Assembly: GCA_016710635.1 (NCBI GenBank)
Contig: JADJVL010000010.1
Coordinates: 1 to 64,000 of the forward strand
DNA from: Holophagaceae bacterium
GTDB taxonomy: Bacteria; Acidobacteriota; Holophagae; Holophagales; Holophagaceae
Direction: 5' to 3'
Length of the DNA stretch: 64,000 nt
The notes under the pieces were generated by a model. It did no database searches and was not told where the DNA came from. It saw only the letters and a list, made by a program, of their open reading frames with translations. This document shows, one piece after another, positions 8,025 to 16,670 of the stretch (position 1 is the first letter of the stretch; every line of letters begins with the position of its first letter). The translations under genes and the position numbers were made by a program.

Positions 8025-9146
8025 TCACGGGAGGTGACTGAGCAGGTGCTCAGCGACCCGCTCCGCCGCGCCGGGAGCGCCCAGCCGGGCCCGGATGGCG
8101 GCGACCTCGGGTTCGAGGGCGGCCCGCGCCCCCGGCGCCAGGAGGGCCTCCAGTTCGGAGGCCAGACGCGGGGCGTTGACCTCCCCCTGCACCAGTTCGG
8201 GATACACACCCTTTCCCGCCACCACATTGGCGAGGCCGAAGAAGGGCAGCTTCACGAGCCACCGGGCGGCGAGGTAGGTGAGGGGGCTGAGGCGGTAGAC
8301 GATGGCCATGGGCGTGCCCAGCAGCGCCGTTTCCAGGGTCGCCGTCCCGCTGGCCACCAGGGCCGCGTCGGCGTAGGCCCGGGCGGCATAGCCGTAGCCG
8401 TGGAGCAGCTTCACCGGCGCGCCGCCGAGGAGGGAGGCCACGAAAGCCTCGTCCAGGGTGGACGCGAGGGGCAGCACCCACTGGCAGCGGCCGCCCCAGG
8501 CCCGCGCCAGCTCCGCCATGGGCGGCAGCAGACGCCTCACTTCGCCCTTGCGGCTGCCGGGCAGCAGCGCCACCAGGGGCTTCGAAGGATCCAGCCAGGT
8601 CTCCCGGAAGAAGGTCTCCCGGTCCATTTCCGGCCGCACCGCCTCCACGAGGGGATTGCCCACCCAGAGGGCTTCCACCGGCAGACCCTTGAACAGGGCC
8701 GGCTCGAAGTCGAAGAGGCAGTAGAGGGTGTCCAGGATGCGGCCCAGTTCGGGAATGCGGCCCTTCTTCCAGGCCCAGACCTGAGGGCAGACATACTGGT
8801 GCAGCCGCACCGCCGGCTGGGCCTTCCGCAGGGCCTTCGCGAGGCGCAGGTTGAAGCCGGGGTAGTCGATGAAGAGGGCGGCGGCGACGCGCTCTTCCGC
8901 GGCGGCGGCGAGGGTGTCCTTGAACAGCCGGTTGAGGGCCGGCAGGTGCCGGAGCACCTCCACGAAGCCCACGACGCCGAGATCCTTCACATCCGCGAGC
9001 TTGCGGTCGAGGAAGGGCGTCATGAGGCTGCCCCCGATACCGACAATGCGCTGGTCCGGCCGGCGCGCCTTCAGCGCCTTCAGGATCTCCGAGCCGTGCA
9101 GATCCCCGGACGCTTCGCCGGCGACAACCAGCAGCGTGGCGGTCAA
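8025..9146 (-). CDS. lpxB: lipid-A-disaccharide synthase
   Basis: A 373-residue glycosyltransferase (GT19) that joins UDP-2,3-diacylglucosamine and lipid X in lipid A synthesis on the inner face of the inner membrane. The N-terminus VVAGEASGDLHGSEI is the LpxB signature; KDLGVVGFVEVLRH, LFIDYPGFNLRLAK, VCPQVWAWKKGRI and LLPGSRKGEVRRLLP follow in the family order, and SGTATLETALLGTPM is in the donor site. The start is TTG 9146, which overlaps the stop of the gene upstream (TTGA); the longer open frame to 9326 is a shadow of that gene. Confidence 0.95.
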   Translation of the reverse strand: MTATLLVVAGEASGDLHGSEILKALKARRPDQRIVGIGGSLMTPFLDRKLADVKDLGVVGFVEVLRHLPALNRLFKDTLAAAAEERVAAALFIDYPGFNLRLAKALRKAQPAVRLHQYVCPQVWAWKKGRIPELGRILDTLYCLFDFEPALFKGLPVEALWVGNPLVEAVRPEMDRETFFRETWLDPSKPLVALLPGSRKGEVRRLLPPMAELARAWGGRCQWVLPLASTLDEAFVASLLGGAPVKLLHGYGYAARAYADAALVASGTATLETALLGTPMAIVYRLSPLTYLAARWLVKLPFFGLANVVAGKGVYPELVQGEVNAPRLASELEALLAPGARAALEPEVAAIRARLGAPGAAERVAEHLLSHLP

Positions 9147-9841
9147 CGCATGCGCTCCCGGCCCCAGCCCTGGCCCAGAACCACGCCTTCGTCGGGCACG
9201 ACGGGCCGGCCCAGGGCATGGCTGGGCATCTCCGCGGGGAAGAGCACCCCGGGGTGCCCGGCTTCGAGGTCCGCGATGCGGGTCTGGAGGAGGGCAGCGT
9301 CGTCTCCGGGCACCGCCATGTTCCACCGGTAGCCGGTGGCCTGCAGGACTTTCAGGTCCGCGCCCTCCCCGTGGACGGCGGTGAGCAGCCGGTCGCTCAG
9401 GGCTTCCAGGTCCTCGCCCACGGTGGCGTCCCAGCAGAAGCCCACGGCCTCGCCCCGGGCCTCCTTGAGCCGGCGAGCCAGCGGCGCGGCGGCGCCGGGC
9501 GCCGGGCGCAAGGCGAGCTTCACGCCCCGGCCGTGGGCCTGCTCCAGGATGGCCTCCAGGGTGCGGAAGAAGCGGGACGCGCCCATGAGCCCCGAGGGCT
9601 CCGCGGCGTGGAGCACCAGGAAATCCGGCTCCAGGCGCGAGCCCAGGGCTTCCAGGGCCTTGATAGCCAGGGCGTCGTTCCAGTCCATGGGCGGAAGGTG
9701 CAAGGCGTGGACCGCGAGCCCGTCGGACACCGCCCGGACCCAGCCGGGATGCACCTCCCCCTGGAAGGCCAGTTCCACGTTCCGGAAGGCCTGGAAGGGG
9801 ACCGGATCCTGGACGGCGGAGAGCAGGGGCACGAAACGCAT
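9143..9841 (-). CDS. sugar phosphate isomerase/epimerase-like TIM-barrel protein
   Basis: A 232-residue protein with the alternating pattern of a TIM barrel of the xylose isomerase/AP endonuclease 2 type: strands HALHLP, FLVLHA, VKLALRP and VGFCWDAT at the expected intervals. The usual metal-ligand Glu/Asp/His set is only partly recognisable (His in VLHAAE, Asp in CWDAT), so substrate and catalytic competence are unknown. It overlaps the start of lpxB by 4 bases and is therefore likely co-translated with it. It is divergent from a DUF2203 gene. No strong ribosome site precedes the ATG at 9841. Confidence 0.6.
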   Translation of the reverse strand: MRFVPLLSAVQDPVPFQAFRNVELAFQGEVHPGWVRAVSDGLAVHALHLPPMDWNDALAIKALEALGSRLEPDFLVLHAAEPSGLMGASRFFRTLEAILEQAHGRGVKLALRPAPGAAAPLARRLKEARGEAVGFCWDATVGEDLEALSDRLLTAVHGEGADLKVLQATGYRWNMAVPGDDAALLQTRIADLEAGHPGVLFPAEMPSHALGRPVVPDEGVVLGQGWGRERMR

Positions 9842-9870
9842 GGGACTATGATGTCGCAGCGGAGGCGCCC

Positions 9871-10236
9871 ATGGCCCGTGTTTTCACCCTGGAAGAAGCT
9901 CAGGCGCTCATGCCCGAGGTGAAGCGGATGACCCTGCCCGCCTTCGACCTGGCCATGAGCCTCGCGGAGGACCTCGAGACCGCCGAAGCCGCGGGCCTCG
10001 ACGAGGAGGCCCAGGCCCTGCGGGAGCGGGTCCAGGCCCTGGTGGAATCCTGGGCCGAAGGCATCCGCGAACTGGGGGCGGACGTGAAGGGCCTCTGGCT
10101 CGTGGACTTCGACAGCGGCGATGGCTACTGGTGCTGGGCCCACCCCGAGGAGGCCCTGGACCATTGGCATTCCTACGATGGCGGCTTCCGCTCCCGGGTG
10201 CCCGCGGACCAGCGGCCCGTGCCCGTCGAACCCTGA
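9871..10236 (+). CDS. DUF2203 family protein
   Basis: A 121-residue acidic cytoplasmic protein. It begins FTLEEAQALMPEV, then two long helices, and ends with the DUF2203 hallmark GLWLVDFDSGDGYWCWAHPEE followed by HWHSYDGGFRSR. The family is widespread but has no established function. The ATG follows GGAGG at 5 bases. The next gene (alkyltransferase-like) starts 15 bases after its stop, so they may be co-transcribed. Confidence 0.85.
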   Translation: MARVFTLEEAQALMPEVKRMTLPAFDLAMSLAEDLETAEAAGLDEEAQALRERVQALVESWAEGIRELGADVKGLWLVDFDSGDGYWCWAHPEEALDHWHSYDGGFRSRVPADQRPVPVEP

Positions 10237-10251
10237 CCCGGCCCTGACCCG

Positions 10252-10626
10252 GTGAAGCGGACGACCGAGAGCCTGCCCGAAGCGGAGGACCGCCGGGCGG
10301 AATTCCGCGCGGCGGTGCTGAAGGTCGTCGGCCGGATCCCCGCGGGCCAGCTCGCCAGCTACGGCCAGGTGGCGGCCCTCGCCGGCTTCCCCCGGCGGCC
10401 GCGGCAGGTGGGCATGGTGCTGAAGGGACTGCCCCAGGGCACGGAGCTGCCCTGGCACCGGGTGGTGAACACGAATGGCTACGTGCCGTCGAAGGGCCGC
10501 TGGTGGGGCGCCCTGGAGCAGATCGCCCGACTCAAAGCCGAAGGCATCCTCGTGGACGCGGACGGCAACCTGGACCTCGAAGCCCACCGGTGGGACGGGG
10601 TCCACCGCCGGTCCAAGCGGAAATAG
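10252..10626 (+). CDS. alkyltransferase-like protein (ATL, MGMT fold with PWHR)
   Basis: A 124-residue protein with the DNA-binding domain of O6-alkylguanine-DNA alkyltransferases: IPAGQLASYGQVAALAG is the helix-turn-helix region with the arginine-finger area, and LPWHRVVNTNGYV is the active-site region. The acceptor cysteine of MGMT (PCHR) is replaced by tryptophan (PWHR). Alkyltransferase-like proteins such as E. coli Atl/YbaZ and yeast Atl1 have the same change; they bind O6-alkylguanine, flip it out and hand it to nucleotide excision repair rather than removing the alkyl group. The start is GTG 10252. It may be in an operon with the DUF2203 gene. Confidence 0.88.
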   Translation: MKRTTESLPEAEDRRAEFRAAVLKVVGRIPAGQLASYGQVAALAGFPRRPRQVGMVLKGLPQGTELPWHRVVNTNGYVPSKGRWWGALEQIARLKAEGILVDADGNLDLEAHRWDGVHRRSKRK

Positions 10627-10700
10627 AACCTTCCGTTCACGGGCCCGTCACAGGCCCCAAGGAAGCTGGCTCCATGCGCCTTTCGGTGATTGGAGAAACC

Positions 10701-11939
10701 ATGAACAGGATTTCGAAGCTCGGCCTCGCGGCCCTCGCCCTCGTCGCGGCCCCCGCCGCCCACGCCCAGGCCCCCAAGATCAGCGGCCTGCTGCAGGTGT
10801 GGTACAGCCAGATGCTGGACAACAACCTGCGCCTCAACGCCAAGGAGCCCGGCGGCTACTTCAACCTGCGCTCCGAGTTCCAGGAGAACACCTTCAGCAT
10901 CCGCCGCTCCGAGATCAAGCTCGCCGGCAGCATCACCGATGACGTCGAGTACGAAATCATGATGGATCCCTCCATCAACACCGGCGCCAGCAACCCCTCC
11001 ATCCTTCAGGACGCCGCCATCGTCTGGAAGCTCGGTCACGGGTTTGATCTCAAGGTCGGCCAGTTCAAGAACCTGCAGACCATGGAGGGGCTCACCTCCT
11101 CGGGCGAGATCCTCTTCGCCGAGCGGGCCCAGCTGGCCCGTCAGTTCGGCGACAAGCGGGACCGCGGCGCGGCCCTCAGCTACGGCGGCGGCGACCCCAA
11201 GGAATTCGCCTGGAAGGGCACGGTGGCCTTCTTCAACGGCCTGAACGACTCGGTGGCCGGCAAGGGCAACGACACCAACGCCCAGAAGGACTTCGTCGCC
11301 CGCCTCGAGTTCACCCTGAACAAGAACCACCGCTTCGGCGCCTACACCCTCCAAGGCGGCACGGACCAGGCGGACAAGGGCGCCCTCGTCGCCAAGACCT
11401 TCTCCGGCGCCGCCGGCACCGTGCCCTCCGCGGCCTCCATCCTGGACGCCAAGGACAAGACCACCAACCTGGGCGCCTTCTACGCCTACCAGGACGACGT
11501 GTGGTATTTCTCCGGCGAGGTCATGACGGGTCAGCTCGGCCGCCGCTACGCCTCCGTGGGGGCCGCCGGCGCCGCCTCCCGCCAGCACCTGGACCAGAAG
11601 TTCATGGGCACCTGGATCACCGGCGGCTACACCATCGGCCACCACACCTTCCTGGTGCGCTACGACATGGCCAACTACAACACCGGCGACGACTGGTACA
11701 CGGCCTACAACCCCTACACCCAGAGCGCCGTGGGCGTCTCCACCGGCAACGACTACACGCCCAAGTTCACCGAACTCTCCCTGGGCTACCTCTACGCCTT
11801 CAAGCCCGAGAAGCTGAAGGCCGCCAACCTGAAGGTGAACCTCATCAACCGCTCCGACAACTTCCTGCGGCCCCGCACCGGCCAGACCGGCGAGCAGGGT
11901 GGCAACACGCTGCTGGTGGCCCTGCAGATCGCCTTCTAG
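10701..11939 (+). CDS. outer-membrane porin of the OprP/OprO (phosphate-selective) type
   Basis: A 412-residue beta-barrel protein. A signal peptide of about 22 residues ends AHA before QAPK. The mature part begins with GLLQVWYSQML, contains the repeated amphipathic strand pattern of porins, an RRSEIKLAG strand, and LKVGQFKNLQTMEGLTSSGEILFAER, which resembles the OprP/OprO conserved core (KVGQFK..E). It ends LLVALQIAF with a terminal Phe, the BAM recognition signal. The ATG at 10701 has GGAGA upstream. A strong hairpin terminator follows the stop. The transported solute cannot be read from the sequence; phosphate is only the family label. Confidence 0.85.
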   Translation: MNRISKLGLAALALVAAPAAHAQAPKISGLLQVWYSQMLDNNLRLNAKEPGGYFNLRSEFQENTFSIRRSEIKLAGSITDDVEYEIMMDPSINTGASNPSILQDAAIVWKLGHGFDLKVGQFKNLQTMEGLTSSGEILFAERAQLARQFGDKRDRGAALSYGGGDPKEFAWKGTVAFFNGLNDSVAGKGNDTNAQKDFVARLEFTLNKNHRFGAYTLQGGTDQADKGALVAKTFSGAAGTVPSAASILDAKDKTTNLGAFYAYQDDVWYFSGEVMTGQLGRRYASVGAAGAASRQHLDQKFMGTWITGGYTIGHHTFLVRYDMANYNTGDDWYTAYNPYTQSAVGVSTGNDYTPKFTELSLGYLYAFKPEKLKAANLKVNLINRSDNFLRPRTGQTGEQGGNTLLVALQIAF

Positions 11940-11960
11940 ACCGCGACCCGCCGTTCCGAC

Positions 11961-11990
11961 AAGGCGCGCCCTCCGGGGCGCGCCTTGTTC
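11961..11990 (+). terminator. rho-independent terminator after the porin gene
   Basis: A 10-base perfect stem (AAGGCGCGCC / GGCGCGCCTT) with a 6-base loop, followed by GTTCTTC. It is 21 bases downstream of the porin stop and upstream of purS. Confidence 0.8.
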
Positions 11991-12038
11991 TTCATCCCGG
12001 CGACCTTCGGTAGAATGGAGGATTCACGGGGTGGCGCG

Positions 12039-12278
12039 ATGAAGGTGCGGGTGCTGGTGTCTCTCAAGTCCGGGATCCTCGATCCCCAGGGCAAGGCCGT
12101 GGAGCAGGGCTTGCACGGCTTCGACTTCCAGGTCGACCACGTGCGCATCGGCCGCCTCATCGAGATGGACCTGCCGGCGGCGAGCGCCGAAGACGCGAAG
12201 GCCCAGGCCCAGGCCATGTGCGACAAGCTCCTCGTGAATCCGGTCATGGAGAAGGCGGTCATCGAGGTGCTGGGATGA
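12039..12278 (+). CDS. purS: phosphoribosylformylglycinamidine synthase subunit PurS
   Basis: A 79-residue protein; PurS is normally ~80 residues. It begins MKVRVLVSLKSGILDPQG and contains VEQGLHGFDFQVDHVRIGR, the PurS pattern. PurS bridges PurL and PurQ in the three-subunit FGAM synthase of de novo purine synthesis. The start at 12039 excludes an in-frame upstream ATG at 11985 inside the terminator. purQ overlaps by ATGA. A weak promoter candidate (TTCTTC, 17 bases, TAGAAT) lies at 11988-12016. purL is 7 kb away on the other strand rather than adjacent. Confidence 0.93.
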   Translation: MKVRVLVSLKSGILDPQGKAVEQGLHGFDFQVDHVRIGRLIEMDLPAASAEDAKAQAQAMCDKLLVNPVMEKAVIEVLG

Positions 12279-12973
12279 GGGTCGCGGTCCCGGTCTTTCC
12301 CGGCTCCAACTGCGACCACGACGCCCTGCACGCCTGCGGCACGGTGATGGGCTGGGACACCATCCCCGTCTGGCACCAGGAGACCGCCCTGCCGGCGAAC
12401 ACGGATCTGGTCTTTGTCCCCGGCGGCTTCAGCTATGGCGACTACCTGCGCTGCGGCGCCATCGCGGCCCTCAGCCCCATCATGGGCGACATCAAGCGCC
12501 ACGCTGAGAATGGCGGCCTGGTCTTCGGGGTGTGCAACGGCTTCCAGATCCTTTGCGAGGCCCACCTCCTGCCCGGCGCCCTCCTCCGCAACGACACCCT
12601 GCGCTTCATCCACAAGTGGGTGCACCTCCGGGTGGAACGGAACTCCCTGCCCTTCACCTCCAGTCTGAAGGCCGGCCAGGTCATCTGCGTGCCCATGGCC
12701 CACGCCGAAGGCAACTACACCCTGGACGAGGGCGGCCTGGCGGACCTGGAGGCCCGGAACGGCGTGGCCTTCCGCTACTGCGATGCGGCGGGAGCTGTCG
12801 GCGAGGACCACACCCCCAACGGGGCCGCCAACGCCATCGCCGGCATCACGAACCTCCGGGGGAATGTGCTGGGCATGATGCCCCACCCGGAGCGGGCCGT
12901 GGAAGCCGCCATGGGCGGGCTGGACGGGCTGCCCATCTTCCAGAGCCTGGCCGCGGCGTTCACAAAAGCCTAG
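12275..12973 (+). CDS. purQ: phosphoribosylformylglycinamidine synthase glutaminase subunit PurQ
   Basis: A 232-residue class I glutamine amidotransferase that supplies ammonia to PurL. It shows PVFPGSNCDHD at the N-terminus, the GGFSYGDYLR oxyanion region, the nucleophile elbow VFGVCNGFQIL with the catalytic Cys (~residue 88), and the His/Glu pair in MMPHPERA near the C-terminus. Length and motifs match PurQ of the three-subunit type. The ATG overlaps the purS stop, indicating coupled translation and equimolar production. Nothing obvious follows before the AraC gene. Confidence 0.96.
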   Translation: MRVAVPVFPGSNCDHDALHACGTVMGWDTIPVWHQETALPANTDLVFVPGGFSYGDYLRCGAIAALSPIMGDIKRHAENGGLVFGVCNGFQILCEAHLLPGALLRNDTLRFIHKWVHLRVERNSLPFTSSLKAGQVICVPMAHAEGNYTLDEGGLADLEARNGVAFRYCDAAGAVGEDHTPNGAANAIAGITNLRGNVLGMMPHPERAVEAAMGGLDGLPIFQSLAAAFTKA

Positions 12974-13070
12974 GCTCCGGGCTGTAAAAAATCTGTTTCA
13001 TCCACCTTCAGGTGTGCCATCCTTCCTTGTCAGGCAGAACCAGCCCGACGGATTTTCCAAGGAGGGCGCC

Positions 13071-13931
13071 ATGGCCGACGCGGAAAGCCAGAACCTTCTG
13101 ATCCGAGTGAGCGGTCCCCTTCGACTGGTGCAGCTGAAGAGCGATCCCGTACCCCCCAAGGCCCTTCCCGGCCGGGACGCCTGGACCCTCATCCACGCGA
13201 CCTCGGCGATCCGCGTCTGCACGGACGAGGACCGGGAGGAGGGCATCATCCGCCGGGGTGACCTGGCCATGCTGCTCCCCGGCTTCCAGCACCTCCTGAA
13301 GCGCCATCAGCCCGGCCAGTCCTTCGGCTTCACGGCCCTGCAGCTGGAAGGCCCCTTTCCGGAGCCCCTGCTCACCGCCCTGCAGCACCCACCCCGCAAG
13401 TGGCAGGAGCAGACCTTCTCCGTGCTCCGCAGCCAGGCCCTTAAGCAGCTCTTCGGCATCTTCACCTCCGAGCTGGCCAATCCCGAAGGCGTGCAGCTGA
13501 TGACCCGGGAGCTCTTCCTGATCCTGCTGGGCGCCGAGCTGGCGCGCCTCACGGAGAAGGAGGACCGCAGCCGCTTCCCCTATCGCCTCAACCGCTCGAC
13601 CCTGCAGCTGGTGCTGGATCACATGGAGGCCCACCTGGGCGCGAAGAACTCCGTCACCGAGCTGGCCGGCATGGCCCGCTGCACGCCAGACCACTTCATC
13701 CGCCTCTTCCGCGAGGCCACCAGCACCACGCCCCACCAGTACCTCATCGAGCGCCGCCTGCAGCGCGCCGTGGGCCTGCTGGCCAACGGCGAGCGCCCCA
13801 GCGACGTGGCGAAGATCCTGGGCTTCTACGATGCCTCGGCCTTTACCCGGGCCTTCAAGCGCAGGTTCGGCGTGCCGCCCTCGGAATATGCCCAGGAAGC
13901 CTACGACCGGCAGTTCCCCAAGAAGAGCTGA
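13071..13931 (+). CDS. AraC-family transcription regulator
   Basis: A 286-residue regulator. The N-terminal ~180 residues form a sensing domain of cupin-like appearance (ALPGRDAWTLIHATSAIRV, then GDLAMLLPGFQHLL), and the last ~100 residues form the two helix-turn-helix motifs of AraC/XylS: SVTELAGMARCTPDHFIRLFREATSTTPHQYL and DVAKILGFYDASAFTRAFKRRFGVPPSEY. The ATG at 13071 follows GGAGG at 5 bases. It stands alone between a purine operon and a terminator, so neither ligand nor target genes can be inferred. Confidence 0.9.
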   Translation: MADAESQNLLIRVSGPLRLVQLKSDPVPPKALPGRDAWTLIHATSAIRVCTDEDREEGIIRRGDLAMLLPGFQHLLKRHQPGQSFGFTALQLEGPFPEPLLTALQHPPRKWQEQTFSVLRSQALKQLFGIFTSELANPEGVQLMTRELFLILLGAELARLTEKEDRSRFPYRLNRSTLQLVLDHMEAHLGAKNSVTELAGMARCTPDHFIRLFREATSTTPHQYLIERRLQRAVGLLANGERPSDVAKILGFYDASAFTRAFKRRFGVPPSEYAQEAYDRQFPKKS

Positions 13932-13946
13932 GGGCAACGCCACGGA

Positions 13947-13972
13947 AAAGGCCGGGCGAACGCCCGGCCTTT
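13947..13972. terminator. bidirectional terminator between araC-type gene and Lys/Ala-rich gene
   Basis: A 12-base perfect stem (AAAGGCCGGGCG / CGCCCGGCCTTT) with a 2-base spacer, flanked by A and T runs on both sides. It sits between two convergent genes and can serve both. Confidence 0.85.
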
Positions 13973-13989
13973 CACTTGGGGCCCGGAGC

Positions 13990-14418
13990 TCAGTGACCGG
14001 TCTTGGCCTTGGCGGCCTCCGTGGCCTTGGCGGCGCCCGCCTTGGCGTCCTTCACCGCCTCGCCCGCGTGCCCCTTGGCTTCACCGGCCTTGGCGGCGGC
14101 CTCCCCGCCCTTGGTCTTCATGCCCTTGGCCTTGGAGGCGGCCTTGCCGGCCTTCATGGCGGCGCCGGCCTTGTCCCCGGACTTCGCGTCCTTTGCGGCC
14201 TCCTTGACGGCGGCGGTGGCCTCCTTGGCGTCGGCCTTCACGGTGTCGGTCTTGGCTTTGGCTTCCTTGCCCTTGCCGACGGCGGCGCCGGCCTTCTCCT
14301 TGGCATCCTGGACCTTGGCCATGGCTTCGGCGCCCTTCACGGCGGCCTTGGCGTCCTTCAGGTCCTGGGCGCCCAGGGTGGCCGCGGCGGTGATGAGGAT
14401 GGTCAGAATGGTGCGCAT
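13990..14418 (-). CDS. exported lysine/alanine-rich low-complexity protein
   Basis: A 142-residue protein: a signal peptide (MRTILTILITAAATLGAQ) and then ~120 residues made almost only of Ala, Lys, Gly, Glu, Asp and Thr in an 11-residue-like helical rhythm (KDAKAAVKGAEAM, KEKAGAAVGKGKEAK). This resembles late-embryogenesis-abundant or histone-H1-like tails and should be a highly soluble, helical or disordered periplasmic protein. The ATG at 14418 follows GGAGG. No enzymatic motif is seen. A role in desiccation or envelope protection is possible but unsupported. Confidence 0.75.
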   Translation of the reverse strand: MRTILTILITAAATLGAQDLKDAKAAVKGAEAMAKVQDAKEKAGAAVGKGKEAKAKTDTVKADAKEATAAVKEAAKDAKSGDKAGAAMKAGKAASKAKGMKTKGGEAAAKAGEAKGHAGEAVKDAKAGAAKATEAAKAKTGH

Positions 14419-14519
14419 GGTTCCTCCGGAAAGGGACCCAGCTTGCCCGCGCCGGAAGGTCCAGGTCAATGGCTGGATGGGGCCTTCCGGGTTCCGCCGT
14501 GACCCAGGGCACCGCCGGG

Positions 14520-16670
14520 TCAGTAGTGGTAGGGCGTCTTCCTCGCCCAGGGATCCTTGGGGAAGCGCTTATGGAGCAGCTGGAAGGCGCGCTTGGAGAG
14601 CTTCGTGGTCTCCTCGCTGCCGCAGGCGCCGCCTGTGCGGGTGAGCTGCACGGCCTGATGCAGGGCTTCCGGGATCCGCGGATCGTCAGGATGGGCCGCC
14701 TCGAAGGCGAGGATGGCCTTGCAGTGCTGGTCCACGGAAGGCCCGAGGGCCTCGATGGCAGCCTGCTCCTTCGCCGCGGCTTCCTGCTGGGCCTTCGATA
14801 GCACGGGCAGCCCGGGCTCCTTCTCCGGCGTCTTCGGGAAGCAGGCCCGGTTCCGTGCGCGCCCGGCCCGGAGCGCGAGGATGAAGGCGCGGCCCGCGGG
14901 CTCCTGCTCCGCAAGCCAGGCGTCCACTTCGTCAGGCTTTTTCGGATCCGGCTTGTGCAGGGCCTTCACGAGATCCTCCCGACCCGCCAGCAGCGCCTTC
15001 TCAAGGGCCATGGCCGGCAGGCCCAGGAGCTTGGAGGAGGCCGGGTCCAGGGCCGCGTCCTTGAGGGCGTCCAGGGGCACGAGTGTCTGCAGACGGGAGA
15101 TGTCGGCGCTATCCACATCTTCCATCTGGGTGGGCTCCGGAGGATCGGTGTTGATGTTGCCGGCTTCGGTGATGCCGGCGATCTTCTGGGGCAGGAGGCC
15201 GATCCAGGCCTTCAGGTCCTTCGCCCGTTTCTGCTGCGATTGCCGCAACAGATTGAAGAGGGTGGGCGGCAGTCCGGGGCGCGCTTGAAGTTCGGCCGTG
15301 AGGCGGTCCGCCTCTGGGATCCTGCCGAGCTCCGACAACAGCCGCGCGCGATGGTAGGCCAAGGTGAGGAAGGCGGGGCTCTTTGCGTCGACTTTCGCGG
15401 CGGACTCCAGCAGCTTCGAGATCTCCGGGTCCTTCGCGCCCGCGTGGGCGAGAGCGGCCACGAGCCAGGGCAACGTTGGTGTCCTTCGCCAGCGAGCAAG
15501 AGCTTCCTCGCCGTGTCCGGTATAAATACGGATCCAGTCGCTCATTTCCTCTCCCACCAGTCCCCGGGAATGAGTAGCGCGCGCCTCTCTGACTGGTTCG
15601 CCGTCCTTCTCTACCAAGCTGGACCTGCTGGCATCCGGGATTTCCAGGCTCCCATCAATGATGCGGTCCCAGGCATAGGTGTAATTGTCCAGAGCGTCGT
15701 GGAAGTCCGCCACCGCGCCCTTGGCGGAGAGACGCGCGCCCAGGGCGGCCACGTACTTCGGTGGATCGGCAAGGTAGGTGGCGCGGTCCAGCATGGCCTT
15801 CGCATCCGTGTGGATAGCAGCGCGCTTCGGATCCTTCACCAGGGCTTCGAGGGAGCTTCGCACCGCCGACAGCTTCGCCGGATCCTTCGCGGCCTCCCGC
15901 AGGCCCGCCCGGGCGGCGAGGTAGGCGCCTAGATCGGACCAGGGCGAGCTGCGGTCAGCGGCGATGGCGGCGAAGCCAGCCTTCGCCTCCGCGAGCTGGC
16001 CCAGGTGGAAGCGGGCCGCGGCGAGCTGGTAGGCGCGGTCCTGCTTGAACCAGGCCGGCGCGATCGCGGGCGCGGCTTCGGGCAGGCTGCGGGTCTTCTC
16101 GCCGGAGAAGATCTCGTCCTGGCCCTTCACCCAGGAAAGTACCCACGGGTCTTTGGCGCCATGACTCTTGATGCGGGCCTCCAAAGTCTCCGCCGCTTTG
16201 GCGAAGACCGGATCGCCGAGTTGGGCGGTGGCTGCATAGTTCGCATCCCAGCTGTAGGGCGACGCCAGTTTGGGCTCGCCTTCCACCACCTGCTTGCGGA
16301 TCGCCTTCCACCGGTTGCGGCCCCCGTCCTCCCAGCGGTCCCGTTTCACCGCATCCTTGCGCTCGGGCCCGAAGCCCTCCCGTTCCCACCAGAGCCGGAG
16401 GGCGTCCTGCTGGGCCTGGTCGTCCATCCCTGCGCCGCTCAAATGCCGGTAGGCGACGACAAGATAGGAGCGCGCGAAGGTGGGCTGCACGAGGCCAAGA
16501 TCACCCTTCGCGTAGGCCTCGAAGTGGCCATGGTCGGGGAAGAGGGTGTGCACGAATACTGGTTCCGAACTGAATCCGCAAGCTTCCAGGGCTCGGTCGG
16601 CAACGAGGATCAGGACCAGCGCCGCCACTGCGGGCACCGCCCGGCGGGCAAGGAGATTCCAACGGCTCAT
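14520..16670 (-). CDS. uncharacterised exported helical-repeat protein paired with a DUF3142 lipoprotein
   Basis: A 716-residue protein of unknown function. It has an N-terminal hydrophobic segment (VPAVAALVLILVADRALEACGF), a conserved-looking block soon after it (FVHTLFPDHGHFEAYAKGDLG), and then mainly alpha-helical repeats with TPR-like spacing (AYQLAAARFHLGQLAEAKAGFAAIA at ~230, LTLAYHRARLLSELGRIPEADRL at ~460). The ATG overlaps the stop of the DUF3142 gene (ATGA), so the pair is coupled. It is probably a periplasmic, membrane-tethered scaffold. No catalytic motif is visible. The in-frame open stretch upstream to 17384 is a shadow of the DUF3142 gene. Confidence 0.75.
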   Translation of the reverse strand: MSRWNLLARRAVPAVAALVLILVADRALEACGFSSEPVFVHTLFPDHGHFEAYAKGDLGLVQPTFARSYLVVAYRHLSGAGMDDQAQQDALRLWWEREGFGPERKDAVKRDRWEDGGRNRWKAIRKQVVEGEPKLASPYSWDANYAATAQLGDPVFAKAAETLEARIKSHGAKDPWVLSWVKGQDEIFSGEKTRSLPEAAPAIAPAWFKQDRAYQLAAARFHLGQLAEAKAGFAAIAADRSSPWSDLGAYLAARAGLREAAKDPAKLSAVRSSLEALVKDPKRAAIHTDAKAMLDRATYLADPPKYVAALGARLSAKGAVADFHDALDNYTYAWDRIIDGSLEIPDASRSSLVEKDGEPVREARATHSRGLVGEEMSDWIRIYTGHGEEALARWRRTPTLPWLVAALAHAGAKDPEISKLLESAAKVDAKSPAFLTLAYHRARLLSELGRIPEADRLTAELQARPGLPPTLFNLLRQSQQKRAKDLKAWIGLLPQKIAGITEAGNINTDPPEPTQMEDVDSADISRLQTLVPLDALKDAALDPASSKLLGLPAMALEKALLAGREDLVKALHKPDPKKPDEVDAWLAEQEPAGRAFILALRAGRARNRACFPKTPEKEPGLPVLSKAQQEAAAKEQAAIEALGPSVDQHCKAILAFEAAHPDDPRIPEALHQAVQLTRTGGACGSEETTKLSKRAFQLLHKRFPKDPWARKTPYHY

